DNA of 64,000 nucleotides from Branchinecta lynchi (GCA_023053575.1 JAKZAP010000012.1:8680230-8744229); one strand, 5' to 3'. Shown: positions 11,501 to 23,141, counted from the stretch's first letter. Program-made: numbers and translations. The notes: generated by a model from the sequence alone, not told the origin.

Positions 11501-11920
11501 CCGTCAGTACCGCAACACGTCAGTTGACATAAACGTCAGTTCGCCACAGAATTCCGTCAGTACGCCAACATTTTCCGACAGTTCGCCTACACGTCAGTTG
11601 ACCCCCAAAAATCCGTCAGTTGATCAACACGTCACTTCATCAACACGTCAGTTGACCAACACGTCAGTTGGTCAACACGTCAGTTGCCCTACACGTCAGT
11701 TGACCAAACGTCAGTTCGCCTACTGTCAGTTGACATAAACGTCAGTAGACCTACACGTCAGTTCACCTAATCCTAAAATCCGACAGTTCAGCTACACGTC
11801 AGTTCGTCTACCGTCAGTTCGCCTACCGTCACTTCACATAAGCGTCAGTTGGCATAAACGTCAGTTGGCATAAACGTCAGTTGGTATAAACGTCAGTTGG
11901 TATAAACGTCAGTTCACGCA
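11501..11920 (+). repeat. 16-bp minisatellite, left arm
   Basis: About 25 units of CGTCAGTTGRCMWAMA type, ending in a homogeneous run of CGTCAGTTGGCATAAA. The unit contains the GTCAG found in both the target site and the terminal repeat. Confidence 0.9.
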
Positions 11921-12260
11921 CATTTTCCGGAAGTTTGCTCACATGTTGATGTCGACGGGATAGTTACGGAAGCTCGCCCAGGGGATTAATAAGAGAAGCC
12001 GACAATTCACTTTTAATGAGGGCAAAAGTTAAGTCAGGAGCCTCTCGTCAATTCTGACAGTTTTGGTTCACGTTACGAAAGAAAGAATACGGTTGGTAGA
12101 CACAAGGGAAAACTCTCATTGTAATTGATAGCTTCGCTAAGCTGGGGTCAGGGAGGCGAATAAGGACAGTCGGTTCTGATAAATGTATTTTGAAGAGAGC
12201 TAGCTTACAACTTCAAGATATAAATACTAATTGCTGGGCAACTAAAACACAATTAGATTT

Positions 12261-13471
12261 TTATGGCACTTGCAGCTCCGCCATATACCGATCACTTTTT
12301 GGTCGGTCGGTCCACTGTTCTCGAGTAGGGTACTTCCAGAAGTTCTAGGACGATGAAACTTTTAAGCATATTAGGGACCCGACCAAACTAGCCTGGAAAT
12401 AGTCACATGACCGATCCGACCATCTTGGGGGGAGGGGGAGGTGGCGGAATCCAGAAAACAGGGGAATGCATAACTTTCGAAGAGGTGATCGGATCTTAAT
12501 GAAACTTGATATCTGGAAAGACCTTGTGTCTCAGATATCTCATATCAAGTCCGGACCGGATCCGATGAATCGGGGGGGGGGGGGAGTTGGAGGGGGGAAC
12601 TGGAAATCGTGTGAAACTCTTAGATTGGAGCGATCCGGATGAAACTTAGTGGCAAGAACAAGAACAAGCTCTAGATAAACAACTGACAGAACTGGATCGG
12701 ATTCGGACATTATGGGGGGAGCTGGAGGGGGGTTCCGGAATTCCGGCGATCCGTAGTTAATGTACTTCTAGGTGGACTAGGACGATAAAACTTGGTAGGC
12801 ATATCAGGGACCCGACCAGATTAACTTGGAAACAGTCACTCCCCCATCCGACAGTCGTGAGGGAGGGGGAGACGGCGGAATCCGGGAATTAGTGGCATGC
12901 ATAACTTTCGAACGGGTTATCGGATCTTAATGAAACTTGATATCTTAAAAGATCCCATGTCTTAGATGTCCCGTTTCAAGTCCGGACCAGATCCGATCAA
13001 CTGGGAGGGGGGGTCGGAGGGGAGAACCGGAAATCTTGTGACGCGCATAGAGTGGGGCGATCACGATGAAACTTGGTGGGAAGTACAGGCACAAGTCCTA
13101 GGTACGTTACTGACAGAATCGAACCGGATTCGAGGGAGAAGGGGGGGGGGTGTCCGGAATTCCGGTGATCGTGAGTTAAGGTACTTCCAGATGTGCTAGG
13201 ACCATAAAACTTTGCTGGAGTATTAGAAACTTGACATCATTGGGTTAGAGATCACCATTCCTTAAAGAACTCATCTTAACCGCAAAATACAAAAAACACT
13301 TTTAAGCAAAATTTACTTTTTCACGATCGCCATGTACATGATGCTTTTTGCCTCAAGGGTTTTTCTTAGAAATTAATTTTCAGCACCCTTATAGTGCGAA
13401 TCTTAACCAAAAAGTGGAAACAATACTTCTGACCATCACTTTCATCTGACCCAGCCTTGCAAGTGCCATTT
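12261..13471. mobile_element. Repeat with ATGGCACTTGCA terminal inverted repeats
   Basis: Perfect 12-bp inverted ends ATGGCACTTGCA (12261) and TGCAAGTGCCAT. The interior has two copies of a module with GTACTTCCAGA, GAAACTTGGCAGGC-like words, GGGACCCGACCA and several G-runs. A related, right-truncated copy starts at 15049, where the end forms a hairpin GGCACTTG...CAAGTGCC. No coding capacity. Confidence 0.65.
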
Positions 13472-13488
13472 GAGCTTCCAGCTCTTAC

Positions 13489-14504
13489 TTTTGGGATCCC
13501 AAAACGTAAGTGGAGGGATACCTATGACATCGCAAAAGTTGTCCGTCTGTCTTTCCATCCGTCTGTAAGCACGATAACTCTCGAAGGGAATGAGATATTT
13601 TGATGAAACTTGGTATGAGGATTCGTTGGGTCGTCGGACAAGTCAAGTTCGAAGATGGGCTTTGTACCCCTACATTTAGGGGTGGGGGAGGGGTTTCAAA
13701 TTAAGGGGCAAACAAAATATTTTGAAACAGCTAATGTGATAGTCGATTATGAGGTAAGAAGACATGCTGAACACGATGGTGAAAATCATTTTGTTATCGA
13801 ACAAGTAGTTCGCCCGGAATCTGGCCCAAACCCGAAAGTTTGTTAAAAGTAAAAGTTTTATTGTAAGCTGATTAGATGCTCGATTTAGGGGTAGGAAGAC
13901 ACGCTGAACACGGTGTTGAAAACCATTTTCTCGACAGACAAGTATTTCGACCGGAATCCGGCCCAAACCGGAAAGTTTGTTAAAATTAGAAGTTTTAGTT
14001 GAAGTTGATTAGATGTTCGATTTAGGGCAAGAAGACATGCTGAACACTTATGTGAAAACAATTTTCTATCCAGACATGTAGTTTGCCCGGAATCCGGCCA
14101 AAACCGGAAAATTGGTAGAAGTTAAAGTTTTATTTCTAGTTGATTAGATAACCAATTTAGGGGTAAGAAGAGATGCTGACTCCGTGTGTGACAATCATAT
14201 TTTACCCGGACATATAGTTCAACCGGAATCCGGCTGGACTCGGAAAATGTGTTATAAGCTAAATTTTTATTTGAAGTTGACTAGATGTTCATTATTGGGG
14301 AAAGAAGATACCCAGAGTTCATTTCTTTTTTTTCGCCGGACATTTAGTTCTGGAGTTTGGCCGAAATCGGGAAATTGGCGGTAGAATTTTAATTGTAAGA
14401 ATGTTCAAGGAGTCTGGCGATGACTGGATCTGGCTAAGACAAGACCCATTTGTCTGGATCAGATATTGAATTTTTGGGATCCCATCGAAACCTTTGGTCT
14501 TGTT
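13489..14504 (+). repeat. GGGATCCC-family repeat, full-length copy
   Basis: Left end TTTTGGGATCCCAAAACGTA, then five internal units of about 135 bp (each with GGGGTAAGAAGA, a CGGAATCCGGCC-like word and GAAGTTGATTAGATG). The right end has GGATCTGGCTAAGACAAGAC, TTTTTGGGATCCCATCGAAA and CCTTTGGTCTTGTT. Nested in the 5.8-kb element. Confidence 0.85.
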
Positions 14505-14867
14505 TTTCATCGCTGAGGATAGCTAGGCCTATGAGACTAATGATTGCGTCATCAGTTCACACAAAATATGTTTTTGGAATATAAACTTTTGAAATCCACG
14601 ATGAGTTGACTACTTCCCCACGATGGTCGGATCGGGTAAGTAAGCGACTTAGGGTTTTTACAGAAAACACATACATCTTAAAAAATTTTGTCTGCGACAC
14701 ACTGTTGTTTGGAAAGTAATCTGGTCGATTTTTACCATGAAGGAGTCTGATTTTCGAAATTTTTGACTGCGATATAAAGTTTTAAAACAGTCTGGTTCAC
14801 TCTGTGTTAAAACTGTCTGTATTTAAGTAGACAAATATTTAGTTTCCATTTTTTTTTTGTAAATAAT
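14505..14867. repeat. Dispersed repeat shared with 60800-60905
   Basis: The stretch with GATAGCTAGGCCTATGAGAC and TTTTTGGAATATAAACTTT is about 90% like 60805-60890. Short unassigned repeat; the rest of the interval is AT-rich. Confidence 0.5.
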
Positions 14868-15046
14868 GCATACAGAGGGTACGTCAGCTACGATGCTTTG
14901 GCAGCGATATTTGGCCCTTCTTGGCAAAGGTCCTCGTCAGGCTGTTAATGTTCATCCCTGCCAATGAATCGTAGCAGACGTACACGTTGTATGCATTATT
15001 TGAATATATTTTTCAAAGTCAGCTTGGGCTCAAGGAATATTTTTTT
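14868..15046 (-). ncRNA. Hammerhead-like relic, copy 2, inside an inverted repeat
   Basis: On the minus strand: CAGC (14941-14944), CTGACGA (14934-14940), helix II GGACCTTT/AAGGGCC, AAATATC (14906-14912; one G of GAAA missing), then GCTG. CAGC and GCTG can pair as helix I, and the flanks are long imperfect inverted arms containing TACGATTCATTGGCA and TGCCAAAGCATCGTA, ending in ATGCAT on both sides. A hammerhead with an extended helix I fits. The missing G suggests it is inactive. Confidence 0.55.
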
Positions 15047-15048
15047 TC

Positions 15049-16200
15049 ATGGCACTTGCAGCCTCTGGCTCAAGTGCCACATACCGATCACAATTCCGTA
15101 AGTCGGTCTGTCGGTCGGTCCGGTTTTTTTGTCACATTTTTTCGAATTAGGGTACTTCCCGATGTACTAGGACAATGAAACTTGGCAGGCATATCAGCAA
15201 CCCAACCAAACTAACCTGGAAATAATCAGTTTCCCAATCCGACCATATTGGGGGAGTGGAGGGCGGTGCGAACTAGAAAATTGAAGGCAGTTTGTCACAC
15301 TTTTTCGAGTTAGGGTACTTCCAGGTGTGCTAGGACCATGAAACTTGGCAGGCATATCAGGGACCCGACCAAACAAACTTATAAATAATCAGTTTTCCGA
15401 TCCGACCATCTCGGGGGGGGGGGAGGGCGGGGGAATCCGGGAAATTGAGCAGTGTGTAACTTCCGAACGGGTGATCGGATTGGAATGAAACTTAGCAACT
15501 GAATAGATTATATATGTCTGATGTCCCGTTTAAAGTCTTGACCAGATTCAATAGCTAGGGGGGAGTTGGGGGGGGGGGAGACTGGAAATCTCGAGAAACG
15601 GTTAGAATGGAGGGATCGGAGTGAAACTTACTGGGAAGAACAAACATCTGCTCCAGGTTAATCTATTACACAGTTGGACTGGATCCGGACACTTGGGGGG
15701 TGGGGGTGTAGGGGGTTTCCCGAAATTCCAGTTTCTGGGGATTTTCATGACGTAACTTGGCAGGCATATCAGGGACCCGTTCAAACTGACATGGAAATAA
15801 AAAAAAAATCTTCGATATGATAATCTTAGGGGGGAGTGGAGGGAGGGAAATCCTGAATATTGAGTCATGCGCAACTTTGGAACGGACGATCGGATTCGAG
15901 TGAAATTTAATAGATGAACAGAGGACATATCCCTGTGGCGATCTTCGTCATTTCCGGATCGGATCCGACAACTGTTGAGGGGGGGGGGGATACTAGACCC
16001 GCTTAAACTGGTGTGACCGGGATCGAACATTGTAGAATAACAAACAGATGCTCTGGGCATCATTTACAGAACCGGATTGGCTCCGGGTATTGTGGGTGGA
16101 GTTGGAGGGGGGGGGGGGGGTCTGGGATTCCGGTGATCGCGAGTTAAGGTACTTCCAGATGAGCTAGGACGACGAAGCTTCGCTGGAATATTAGATATTC
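15049..16200 (+). repeat. GGCACTTG-hairpin repeat, right-truncated
   Basis: Starts with hairpin GGCACTTG...CAAGTGCC, then three to four modules with GGTACTTCCAGRTG, ATGAAACTTGGCAGGCATAT and CAGGGACCCG separated by long G-runs. It runs directly into a partial GGGATCCC-family copy. Confidence 0.6.
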
Positions 16201-16244
16201 AACAAGATTTGCTTATAAATAGCTTATAAATAACAACCAGGCAG

Positions 16245-16466
16245 AAACCGGAAAATATGTGAGCAGTAAGGCAGCTGGAAGTTTTGATCAATTTCGTCAA
16301 AGTATATACGACTTATAGGAGTAAACACGCAAGCTGAATCCACGTCTCTCTGTTTCTAAATTCCAGTTAAAATTGGTTGGCGAAGACCGGATATTTATCT
16401 ACAAGATCCAACTGTCTGGATCAGATATGAAATTTGTGGGATCCCGTCGAAACCTTTGGTCTTGTT
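16245..16466 (+). repeat. GGGATCCC-family repeat, right-end fragment
   Basis: Begins inside the family at CAGAAACCGGAAAATATGTG and ends CTTTGGTCTTGTT. Left end missing. Confidence 0.75.
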
Positions 16467-16850
16467 TGAAGACAATAGACGAAGCACTGGCCAAGAGCCA
16501 AGAGAAAAGAGTTCGTCCCTCACTGTTTCCGGTACCCTTTCGGAAAAGATTGAGAATCACTGGCACATTTTGGTCCTTCACCTTGCGATGGTTGTTAAGC
16601 CCTTATTTGTGTTTAATTATACGTTCACCTCATATTTTTCAGTTTTCGTTTGACTAGCCCCGTCTGCCGCATCTGATTGCAAGCTCCCGGTGATTCTTAA
16701 CTAATTTTACCCTCATCAATATGCGCAAATGTCGGCTTCTTTTTATTAATCCCCTGGGTTTTATTCCCTCTGCTTAATTGCTTTCGGTGACCCAGTCGAC
16801 TTCGAACTAATAGGCGGGTCTGAATCTCTGGGGGTGGTGACGGATTTTGT

Positions 16851-17262
16851 AGGCGAAGTGACGTTTATGTCAACTGACGTTTATGTCAACTGACGTTTAT
16901 GTTAACTGACGTTTATGTCAACTGACGTTTATGTCAACTGACGTTTATGTCAACTGACGGTAAGCGAACTGACGTGTAGAGGAACTGACGTGTTGACGAA
17001 CTGACGGATTTCTAAAATAGGTGAACTGACGGTGATTGAACTGACGTTTATGTTAACTGACGTTTATGTCAACTGACCGTAGGCGAACTGACGTGTTGTG
17101 CAACTGACGTTTAGGTGAACTGACGTGTAGACGAACTGACGTGTAGTGGAACTGACGTGTAGGGGAACTGACGTGTAGGGGAACTGACGTGTTGACGAAC
17201 TGTCGGATTTTTGGTTTAGGCGAACTGACGTTTATGCGAACTGACGTGTTGCGGTAGTGACA
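16851..17262 (-). repeat. 16-bp minisatellite, right arm (inverted)
   Basis: Same unit as the left arm on the opposite strand (AACTGACGTTTATGTC), with a homogeneous block at 16861-16950 and variable units after it. Mirror placement inside the same element. Confidence 0.9.
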
Positions 17263-17269
17263 GCGACCC

Positions 17270-17386
17270 GTCAGAACTTGGTTTCCTCCGATGAGTAGCC
17301 TGGCAAAGACTGGATCTGATCTGGCGAAGACCTGTCTGGATTAAATGTTAGATTTTTGGGATCCCATTGAAACCTTTGGTCTTGTT
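17270..17386 (+). repeat. GGGATCCC-family repeat, right half of the split copy
   Basis: Resumes at GTCAGAACTTGGTTTCC and runs to GAAACCTTTGGTCTTGTT. In an intact copy (60240-60310) the two halves are contiguous, which identifies the 5.8-kb insertion. Confidence 0.8.
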
Positions 17387-17431
17387 ACATACGATACCTG
17401 AATACACTGAACTGTTTTGACGCATCTAAGG

Positions 17432-18300
17432 CAGGGGTTCCCAACCTTTTCCGTACCGCGTACCCCTAATCAAGGTTCGAAAAGATTGCGTACCCCCTTT
17501 TCAAAACGTAAAGAAAACGATAGTTATTATCATAAATGAAAAGGCATACATGTGTGAAAATATATAAAAAATCAATGAGGCAATCACTAGAGACTGCTTT
17601 GTAGCAAAAGTTTTTTCGAATTACGGCTCGACGTCATAAGCGGCATATTTTTTACAGTCCGTCTTTTTGTACGTTTGTGCATTATGATGGGCAATGAATC
17701 TATTCCTATTATTATTATTTTTTACAGTCAGCCTATTTCTGTGTTTGGTTCTGATGTTCTCCGTGCTTTCATGAAGCTGCATCGCAAACTTTTATTTTAG
17801 TTTAAAGCGCAACCTTAATGACAATATCACTTGCAATGTCTTCGATTCTTCTTGAAACAATATTGTTTGACACAGGAACATACTTTACGGCAGTATGCTA
17901 GCTGTTGTTGAATCAACATTATTTCACTTACTTTCACTAATGCTTGTAATCACAGGAGTCACGCACGGGTTGACAATACCCATCCCCCGGAAAAGGTCGG
18001 CCAGACGATTAAAAAGAAAAGAGTCTGCGCGAAGCGCCGCGATTTTTCGTAAAAGTAGTTATTGAAAGAAAAAAAAAACAGTCAGAACAAATATCTTTCG
18101 GTCAGTAAAAATACCTTGCCCCTTAAGATACATTTTGGCTGATGATGCCTCTGTTGGTAATATTCAGCTTTCGGCAATCAAAAATGAGTGAGGCGAGATT
18201 TTGAAGCTGCAGACTAAATCAATTTTGGTTCCTTCGCGTACCCCTTGCAAGGGTCTCGTACCCCTTGGGGTACGCGTGCCACCGATGTGCTCTAACAATA
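17432..18300 (+). mobile_element. hAT-like non-autonomous element
   Basis: Starts CAGGGGTTCCCAACCTTTTC and then CGTACCGCGTACCCC, the classic hAT terminus. The opposite side has CTCGTACCCCTTGGGGTACG near 18255 but its last bases have decayed. No transposase frame and no clear 8-bp duplication. Confidence 0.6.
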
Positions 18301-18856
18301 ACGTTCTGAGTTAGCGGTGCTTTCACGAGTGTAAAAGTAAAAGTGTAAAAGTCATGACTGACGAAAGTAGGAAAATGATGTAAAAATATAGAATGCAAGG
18401 AATCTGCCACTTTTAATTTACTTTTGGGCAACGGCTTACTTTTTTATTTGCTAAATATTTCGAGCATAGGGGTACAAGCAAATAGAGATAGCCTACCACA
18501 AATCTGAAAGAAAAAGTTCAGTCTATGAAATCGATTATCTATGGATTTAGCGGACGAACGAAGTAACTCATTTGTATCGGGTTTTCAAGCATATTTAAGT
18601 GAACAACTAATTCGTAATTGGACTGTTGGATCTCAGACCTTTTTGGTTAAACTTTGAAGGAAGACCTAGCTGAACACTCCTTCCAAACGGCCCCAACTAT
18701 CCAGCTTAAATCTCTCTTTTCTCTCAAGCTACTCAAACAGTCCCTTCAACCAGACGGACGGGCAGTTTTAACATTCAGTTCTTTGCAGAGTATTATCGCA
18801 GAAGGTTAGGCCGAAAACCTTATATACTCTCGGATAAAAAGTAAATACAAAACTAC
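18301..18856. other. Intronic, nothing recognised
   Basis: No supported feature. Confidence 0.3.
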
Positions 18857-18967
18857 CTTGTCTTTGATAATTTCCTTTTTGTTTGGCCCTGGTTTGAGGC
18901 CAATTACTGCTTTGGCTTTATCCTCCAGGACCTGGTTGCCGAAGCTTAGGGCTTCGACATGCCTTTT
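18857..18967 (-). CDS. VPS8: VPS8 exon i (first solenoid helices)
   Basis: 37 codons, phase 0 to 0; donor GTAGTT, a weaker donor. It encodes EALSFGNQVLEDKAKAVIGL, corresponding to EALALAWSFHEGKAKAVVGL in VPS8. The intron downstream is about 8.2 kb and holds the nested 5.8-kb element. Confidence 0.94.
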
Positions 18968-19816
18968 CTGAAAATGAAGGATAAAATTAAGTTAAGACAG
19001 AATTTTAATGAAATGAAAATAACACTAGGACAATAATAGTTTTTAAAATCCTTCCTATAGAACAAATTCTACACTTCCAGACCCCAGGATATATAAGTAC
19101 GTCGTTTTAACTCCAATCGAACGAACCCTGGATTCAGTTACCGAGTACCTTGCAAGGGTACAGTAGGATACAAGTAGCAGGCACTCCAGCTAAGGGTCGC
19201 ATACGATCCTGACGTTCAAATCGAACCTCGCATACTATCAAGTTTCATCCGGATCGGATCACGCGCTCGAGCGTTCGGATACAGACATAGGACTTGAGAC
19301 TGTCCTGTCAGAAGTGGCATCCAAAAATGGCACTTCATTAATTATGTGTGTCAATTAACTGGACAAAAACAAACAGGTGTTACTTCTTTAAGAGGTGTTA
19401 CTTCATCATGAGGTGTTGGAGAATTCTCCTGGCTATGGGAATATCATAACCATATCAGCACTAGCATTTTAGGACTAAGTCACACTGAAACATGAGAACC
19501 TGTTTAATCGTTGCCTCGGGAATCGATAAATGGGGCTATGAAGTTGTTCGTCTGTTCGTCTTCGATATGTTCCGAGACTGACACGTTCAAAACTAATATT
19601 TAATATCTATAACTATTTATAACTGCAAAAAACTATTTCTTATAAGGAAAAGATAGAAGATGAAAGCATACACTATAAGTGCTATGCGTCCAAGGGGCTT
19701 CCCGTCTATCAAGGCTTGAAAAATATATTTTAAGAAATAGCGTATACCCTCTCTTTTTATTTTACAGACAATATCTTAAACTACATTACATCGCAACTGC
19801 TAGAGACAAGGTTTAA
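18968..19816. other. Intronic, fragment of a GAAACTTGA-type repeat
   Basis: At 19235-19280 the words CAAGTTTCATCCGGATCGGA are a minus-strand fragment of the 12261/15049 repeat modules. The rest is unassigned. Confidence 0.4.
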
Positions 19817-20681
19817 AGGTGCTTTCACATTGAGTCCGTAAGGTCTTACGATAAGTTAGCTAAGCTTACGTTGAGTATCTTACGTTACATGGACCTTTCA
19901 CACCTTACGTAACGCTTTCACATTCAAACTAAGCTCCACCTGATCCGGAGATGCTTTGAGAATCGCACAATTATCTGGACTGAAAGACTTGCAGGCAATG
20001 CTAGGGTTAGAACAGCATCTGGAAATCTGGATGCTTGCAGCCAATTGGACATACTGGTAGCATTTTTTCCGCAAGTGAAGCCAAGGAGCTGCGTGACAAA
20101 CTTGCTGATTACTTTCTTAGTCCACCATGGTCTGTGTCTTGGCAAAAAGAAGGCATTGCAGGGATTTTTTTGAGACTAATGTGGTTAAAATGAGTTTGAT
20201 GATTGTTTTAATACAAACTGCTGTATCCAAGCTTCATTGCCTTTCTTGGCAGGCGAAAGGCGAATAGTGTCTGTTTTTTTTTAATAAATGTATCTCTCTC
20301 TCTCTAAACTGCTGTAAATAAAAGCCAGTTTTCTTACACTCCTGTGTTAGGCTAATGCCTGGTGAATTCTTCCAGGTATTTATATGTATATTTTTATTCT
20401 TGTAATCTGCATGTTTGGGGATTTACAAGTACGCCCTTTTCTCGCACAAAGTCAGTGAGTTTCTCCTCTAGAAATTCCATCTTTCTGAAGTTTTGGACTG
20501 TCATACCATACGTAGCGCAAGTCCGTAAGTAGAGGCGAAGTCTACTTAGGAATTTGTCTTATGTAGCCTAAGTTACGTCGTTACGTTCTTATGTTACGGA
20601 AAGAAATCGGCCTTAAGTAGGCCAGTGTGAAGGGGTCACGTAACCACTTAAGCCAGTGTGAAAGGCAATATGAAAGCACCT
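19817..20681 (+). mobile_element. Harbinger-like DNA transposon remnant (TAA TSD)
   Basis: Terminal inverted repeats AGGTGCTTTCACATTG and AGGTGCTTTCATATTG, flanked by TAA on both sides (19814-19816, 20682-20684), the TWA target of PIF/Harbinger. Subterminal GTGTGAA and TTACGT words repeat at both ends. Plus-strand frame near 20078-20152 reads EAKELRDKLADYFLSPP, then WQ, resembling the C-terminus of Harbinger nuclease-type transposases, so this is probably an internally deleted copy. Confidence 0.75.
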
Positions 20682-21177
20682 TAAGGCCTGTTGACGTAGC
20701 CGGTGCTGAAGGTCTGGAAGTTGACACACGATCCCCGTAGCTGGTTTTCCAGGTCACGTCTTTCCAGTAACCGTCTACTCTTCTCTAGAAACCATCTGCT
20801 GTTTCGGAAATCACTGACTTCTCAACAAGGGAGTTGCACAGGGCGACAACGCGGTCTGCGAAGAAATTGTACCGCTCTCGTTTCTTGCTGGTAGGTTCAG
20901 TCTTCTGAGATAGCTGACCCCTGGGCCAGATTCGCAGGGTCAGAATGGCCGTTGCATCAGAATCAGAATCATTTATTTTACACAAGCTATCGTAGTCAAG
21001 AAGAGACTCAACTAAATGGCGCTTGGGCTTACAAATTAAAAGAGGACACAAATAAGAACGCATGACGATGAATAAAAAGCATGACCAACTTTAGCGTTTG
21101 TGATTCATTATTTATCTAATTTGTTCCATTTATAACGTAAAAAAGTGGCCAGATAAAAGAAATCAAACAGTACTTAC
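20682..21177 (-). repeat. Retroposon 3' end with (GATTCT)n tail
   Basis: On the minus strand near 21012-20955: AAATAAATGATTCTGATTCT, a polyadenylation signal followed by a hexamer repeat, typical of LINE or SINE 3' ends. The body cannot be assigned. Confidence 0.5.
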
Positions 21178-21312
21178 GTTTTTAACAAGAAAAGCTATCC
21201 GCTCCCTCCAGGTGCGCAGGAGAACCGCATGGACGCTTCGCGTGCCAAGAAGAAAGACTTGCCCGTAGCTGACTAGAACTGATTGATAGCAGGCATATTC
21301 TCCAGAGGTTGC
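21178..21312 (-). CDS. VPS8: VPS8 exon h (propeller to solenoid)
   Basis: 45 codons, phase 0 to 0; donor GTAAGT. It encodes GEYACYQSVLVSYGQVFLLG, then TRSVHAVLLRTWRERIAFLV, matching the ACYQSI.SYGGQ..LGT.SV..M.LR.WRER.D.L block that joins propeller and solenoid. Confidence 0.97.
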
Positions 21313-21379
21313 CTACGAGATAAGAAACTGAATATAAGGTTTGAAGCCAAGCTGACCATTCATTTCAAATAAAAGAGAA

Positions 21380-23014
21380 ACAGACCAAAGGCTTCGATGG
21401 GATCCCAAAAGTTCAAATTTGATCCAGACAATTGGGTCTTGTCTTCGCCAAATCCAGTATTCGCCAGACTCCTTGAACACTTTTACTATTAAAATTTAGA
21501 AATAGATTAAGGCCAAATAGCTAATCATACGAGAAAACCAAGTTCAGATATGGATTCAGCATGTGTGTTTACCCATTTAAGTCATATCTATTTTGACGAA
21601 GCAGATCGAAACTTCCTGCCTTACTTCTGCAAATTTCCCGGTTTCGGCGGAATTCCGGAACTACTTGTCAAACGAAAAAAAAAGCTCAAAAACGAATTCA
21701 GCATGTCTCATTACCCCTACATCCAATCTCTAATAAACAACAAATTAAACTTTTACTTTTAACAAATTTTCCGGTTTCAGCCGGATTCCGAGCGATCTAT
21801 ACAATTCAATTCAATTCAATTCAATATAATCTAAAAAACAGATAACGGACAAGCCGATGGGTTGTTTTTACGTCAAAACATAACGTCATAACAGAACAAG
21901 CTACAAATATATACAATTTTGAGACATTTATACTGACGTCTTATGATAAATATGGTCAATAACATGCTAGACTACGATTAATAAAATACAAATAACCTAA
22001 AACTTAACATTCAAAAACGCTCTGAGTTATATAAACGAACAAATGAGGGGACAAAACTCTGAGCATACCTTGTTCACAAAGCTACCACCGGTTCCAAACG
22101 AGACACAGGGTCAGCAGTTTGACGAGGAAGACGAATTCGGGAGGGGAGAAAATCAGGGGGAGTATATCACGGTGAAATGGGTTTTGGACTATAGATGTAC
22201 CGAACTTCATACAAAGCTGAAGTCGGCGGCATGAAAGGGTATCTAACTTAAATTTCTTTAGGAGCTGAATGTATGGGACTTTTGGAGCTTTAGATGTAAC
22301 AAGCAACGCTCTATACTGTATCCTCTCAAGCAAATCCGACTGTTCCTGTGTGAGACCAAAATGCCAAACCGGACATCCATATTCTAGGTTAGAACGGATA
22401 AAAGAAATGTAAACTCGTAGTAAATGGGGAGATGGAACACCGTAACGGGACAAAAGTTTAAGGTACGTCCGGTGAGAAAATGATTGTCATATGCGAATTC
22501 AGCGTTTCTACTTACCCGCAAATCGAACATCTTATCAAATTTAAATAAAACTTTTGGCCTAACTAATTGTCCGGCGAGAAAATAATTTTCATATTCAGAC
22601 TCAGCACGTTCCCTTGCCCCTAAATCGAACCTCCAATCAACTTCATATTACTTTTCACAAATTTTCCGGTTTTTACTGGATTCCGGGTGAACTATTTGTC
22701 CGGCGAGAAAATAAATTTCATATTCGGATTCAGCATGTCTCCTTACCCCTAATTCGACTATTTCATTAGCTTTTAAAAAATATTTTTTGTTTCCCTTAAT
22801 TTCAACCCCTCCCCCACCCCTAAATATAAAGATACATAGCCCATCTTCGAACTTGACCTGTACTTTGACCTAAAGAGTCCTCATGCCAAGTTTGATCAAA
22901 ATATCTCAACCGCTTCGAGAGTTATCGTGCTAACAGACGGACGGACGGACGGACAGACGGACAACTTTTGCGATGTCATAGGTATCCCTCCACTTACGTT
23001 TTGGGATCCCAAAA
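21380..23014 (-). repeat. GGGATCCC-family repeat with a LINE nested inside
   Basis: Minus-oriented copy from the CAGACCAAAGGCTTCGATGG end (21381) to the TTTTGGGATCCCAAAA end (23014), interrupted at about 21802-22465 by a LINE 3' fragment. The sequence before and after the LINE matches adjacent parts of intact copies (GGGCGATCTATAC..GTCCGGGTAAAAAATGATT type). Confidence 0.8.
21802..22465 (-). pseudogene. CR1/jockey-type LINE 3' fragment, (TTGAA)n tail
   Basis: The frame at 22453-22082 encodes HLLRVYISFIRSNLEYGCPV, then WHFGLTQEQSDLLERIQYRA and LSCRRLQLCMKFGTS, the region after the RT palm in CR1/jockey-clade elements. The 3' end at 21802 is a (TTGAA)n microsatellite tail. 5'-truncated. Confidence 0.8.
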
Positions 23015-23141
23015 AACGAGATTTTCGGGTTTTTTTCTTGATCAGCTAGTTACCCCTCCAAGATGATGTTTGAGGGATAAATACAATTTCGGATATTTCG
23101 GTTGCACTTCCGGCAAACCGTCCTCAGCGAAAAAAAAAACA

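Larger units (their letters stand above)
11496..17269. mobile_element. 5.8-kb element with long minisatellite-bearing inverted ends and 8-bp TSD
   Basis: Flanked on both sides by GTCAGAAC (11488-11495 and 17270-17277), with the split GGGATCCC-family copy continuing exactly on each side. The left end starts GGGGTCCCGTCAGTACCGCA; the right end in reverse complement starts GGGTCGCTGTCACTACCGCA. The inverted ends extend about 560-600 bp (to about 12055 and from about 16665), including a 16-bp minisatellite and a segment with CAGGGGATTAATAA and GAAGCCGACA. The interior carries other repeats but no transposase. An 8-bp duplication with long inverted ends suggests a Mutator-, P- or Zisupton-like DNA transposon that moves non-autonomously; the class is unresolved. 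Confidence 0.75.

Noticed and set aside
11501..11920. Regular repeats resembling a CRISPR array
   Set aside because: Units are 16 bp and directly abutting without unique spacers, with an inverted partner in a transposon. This is a minisatellite in animal DNA.
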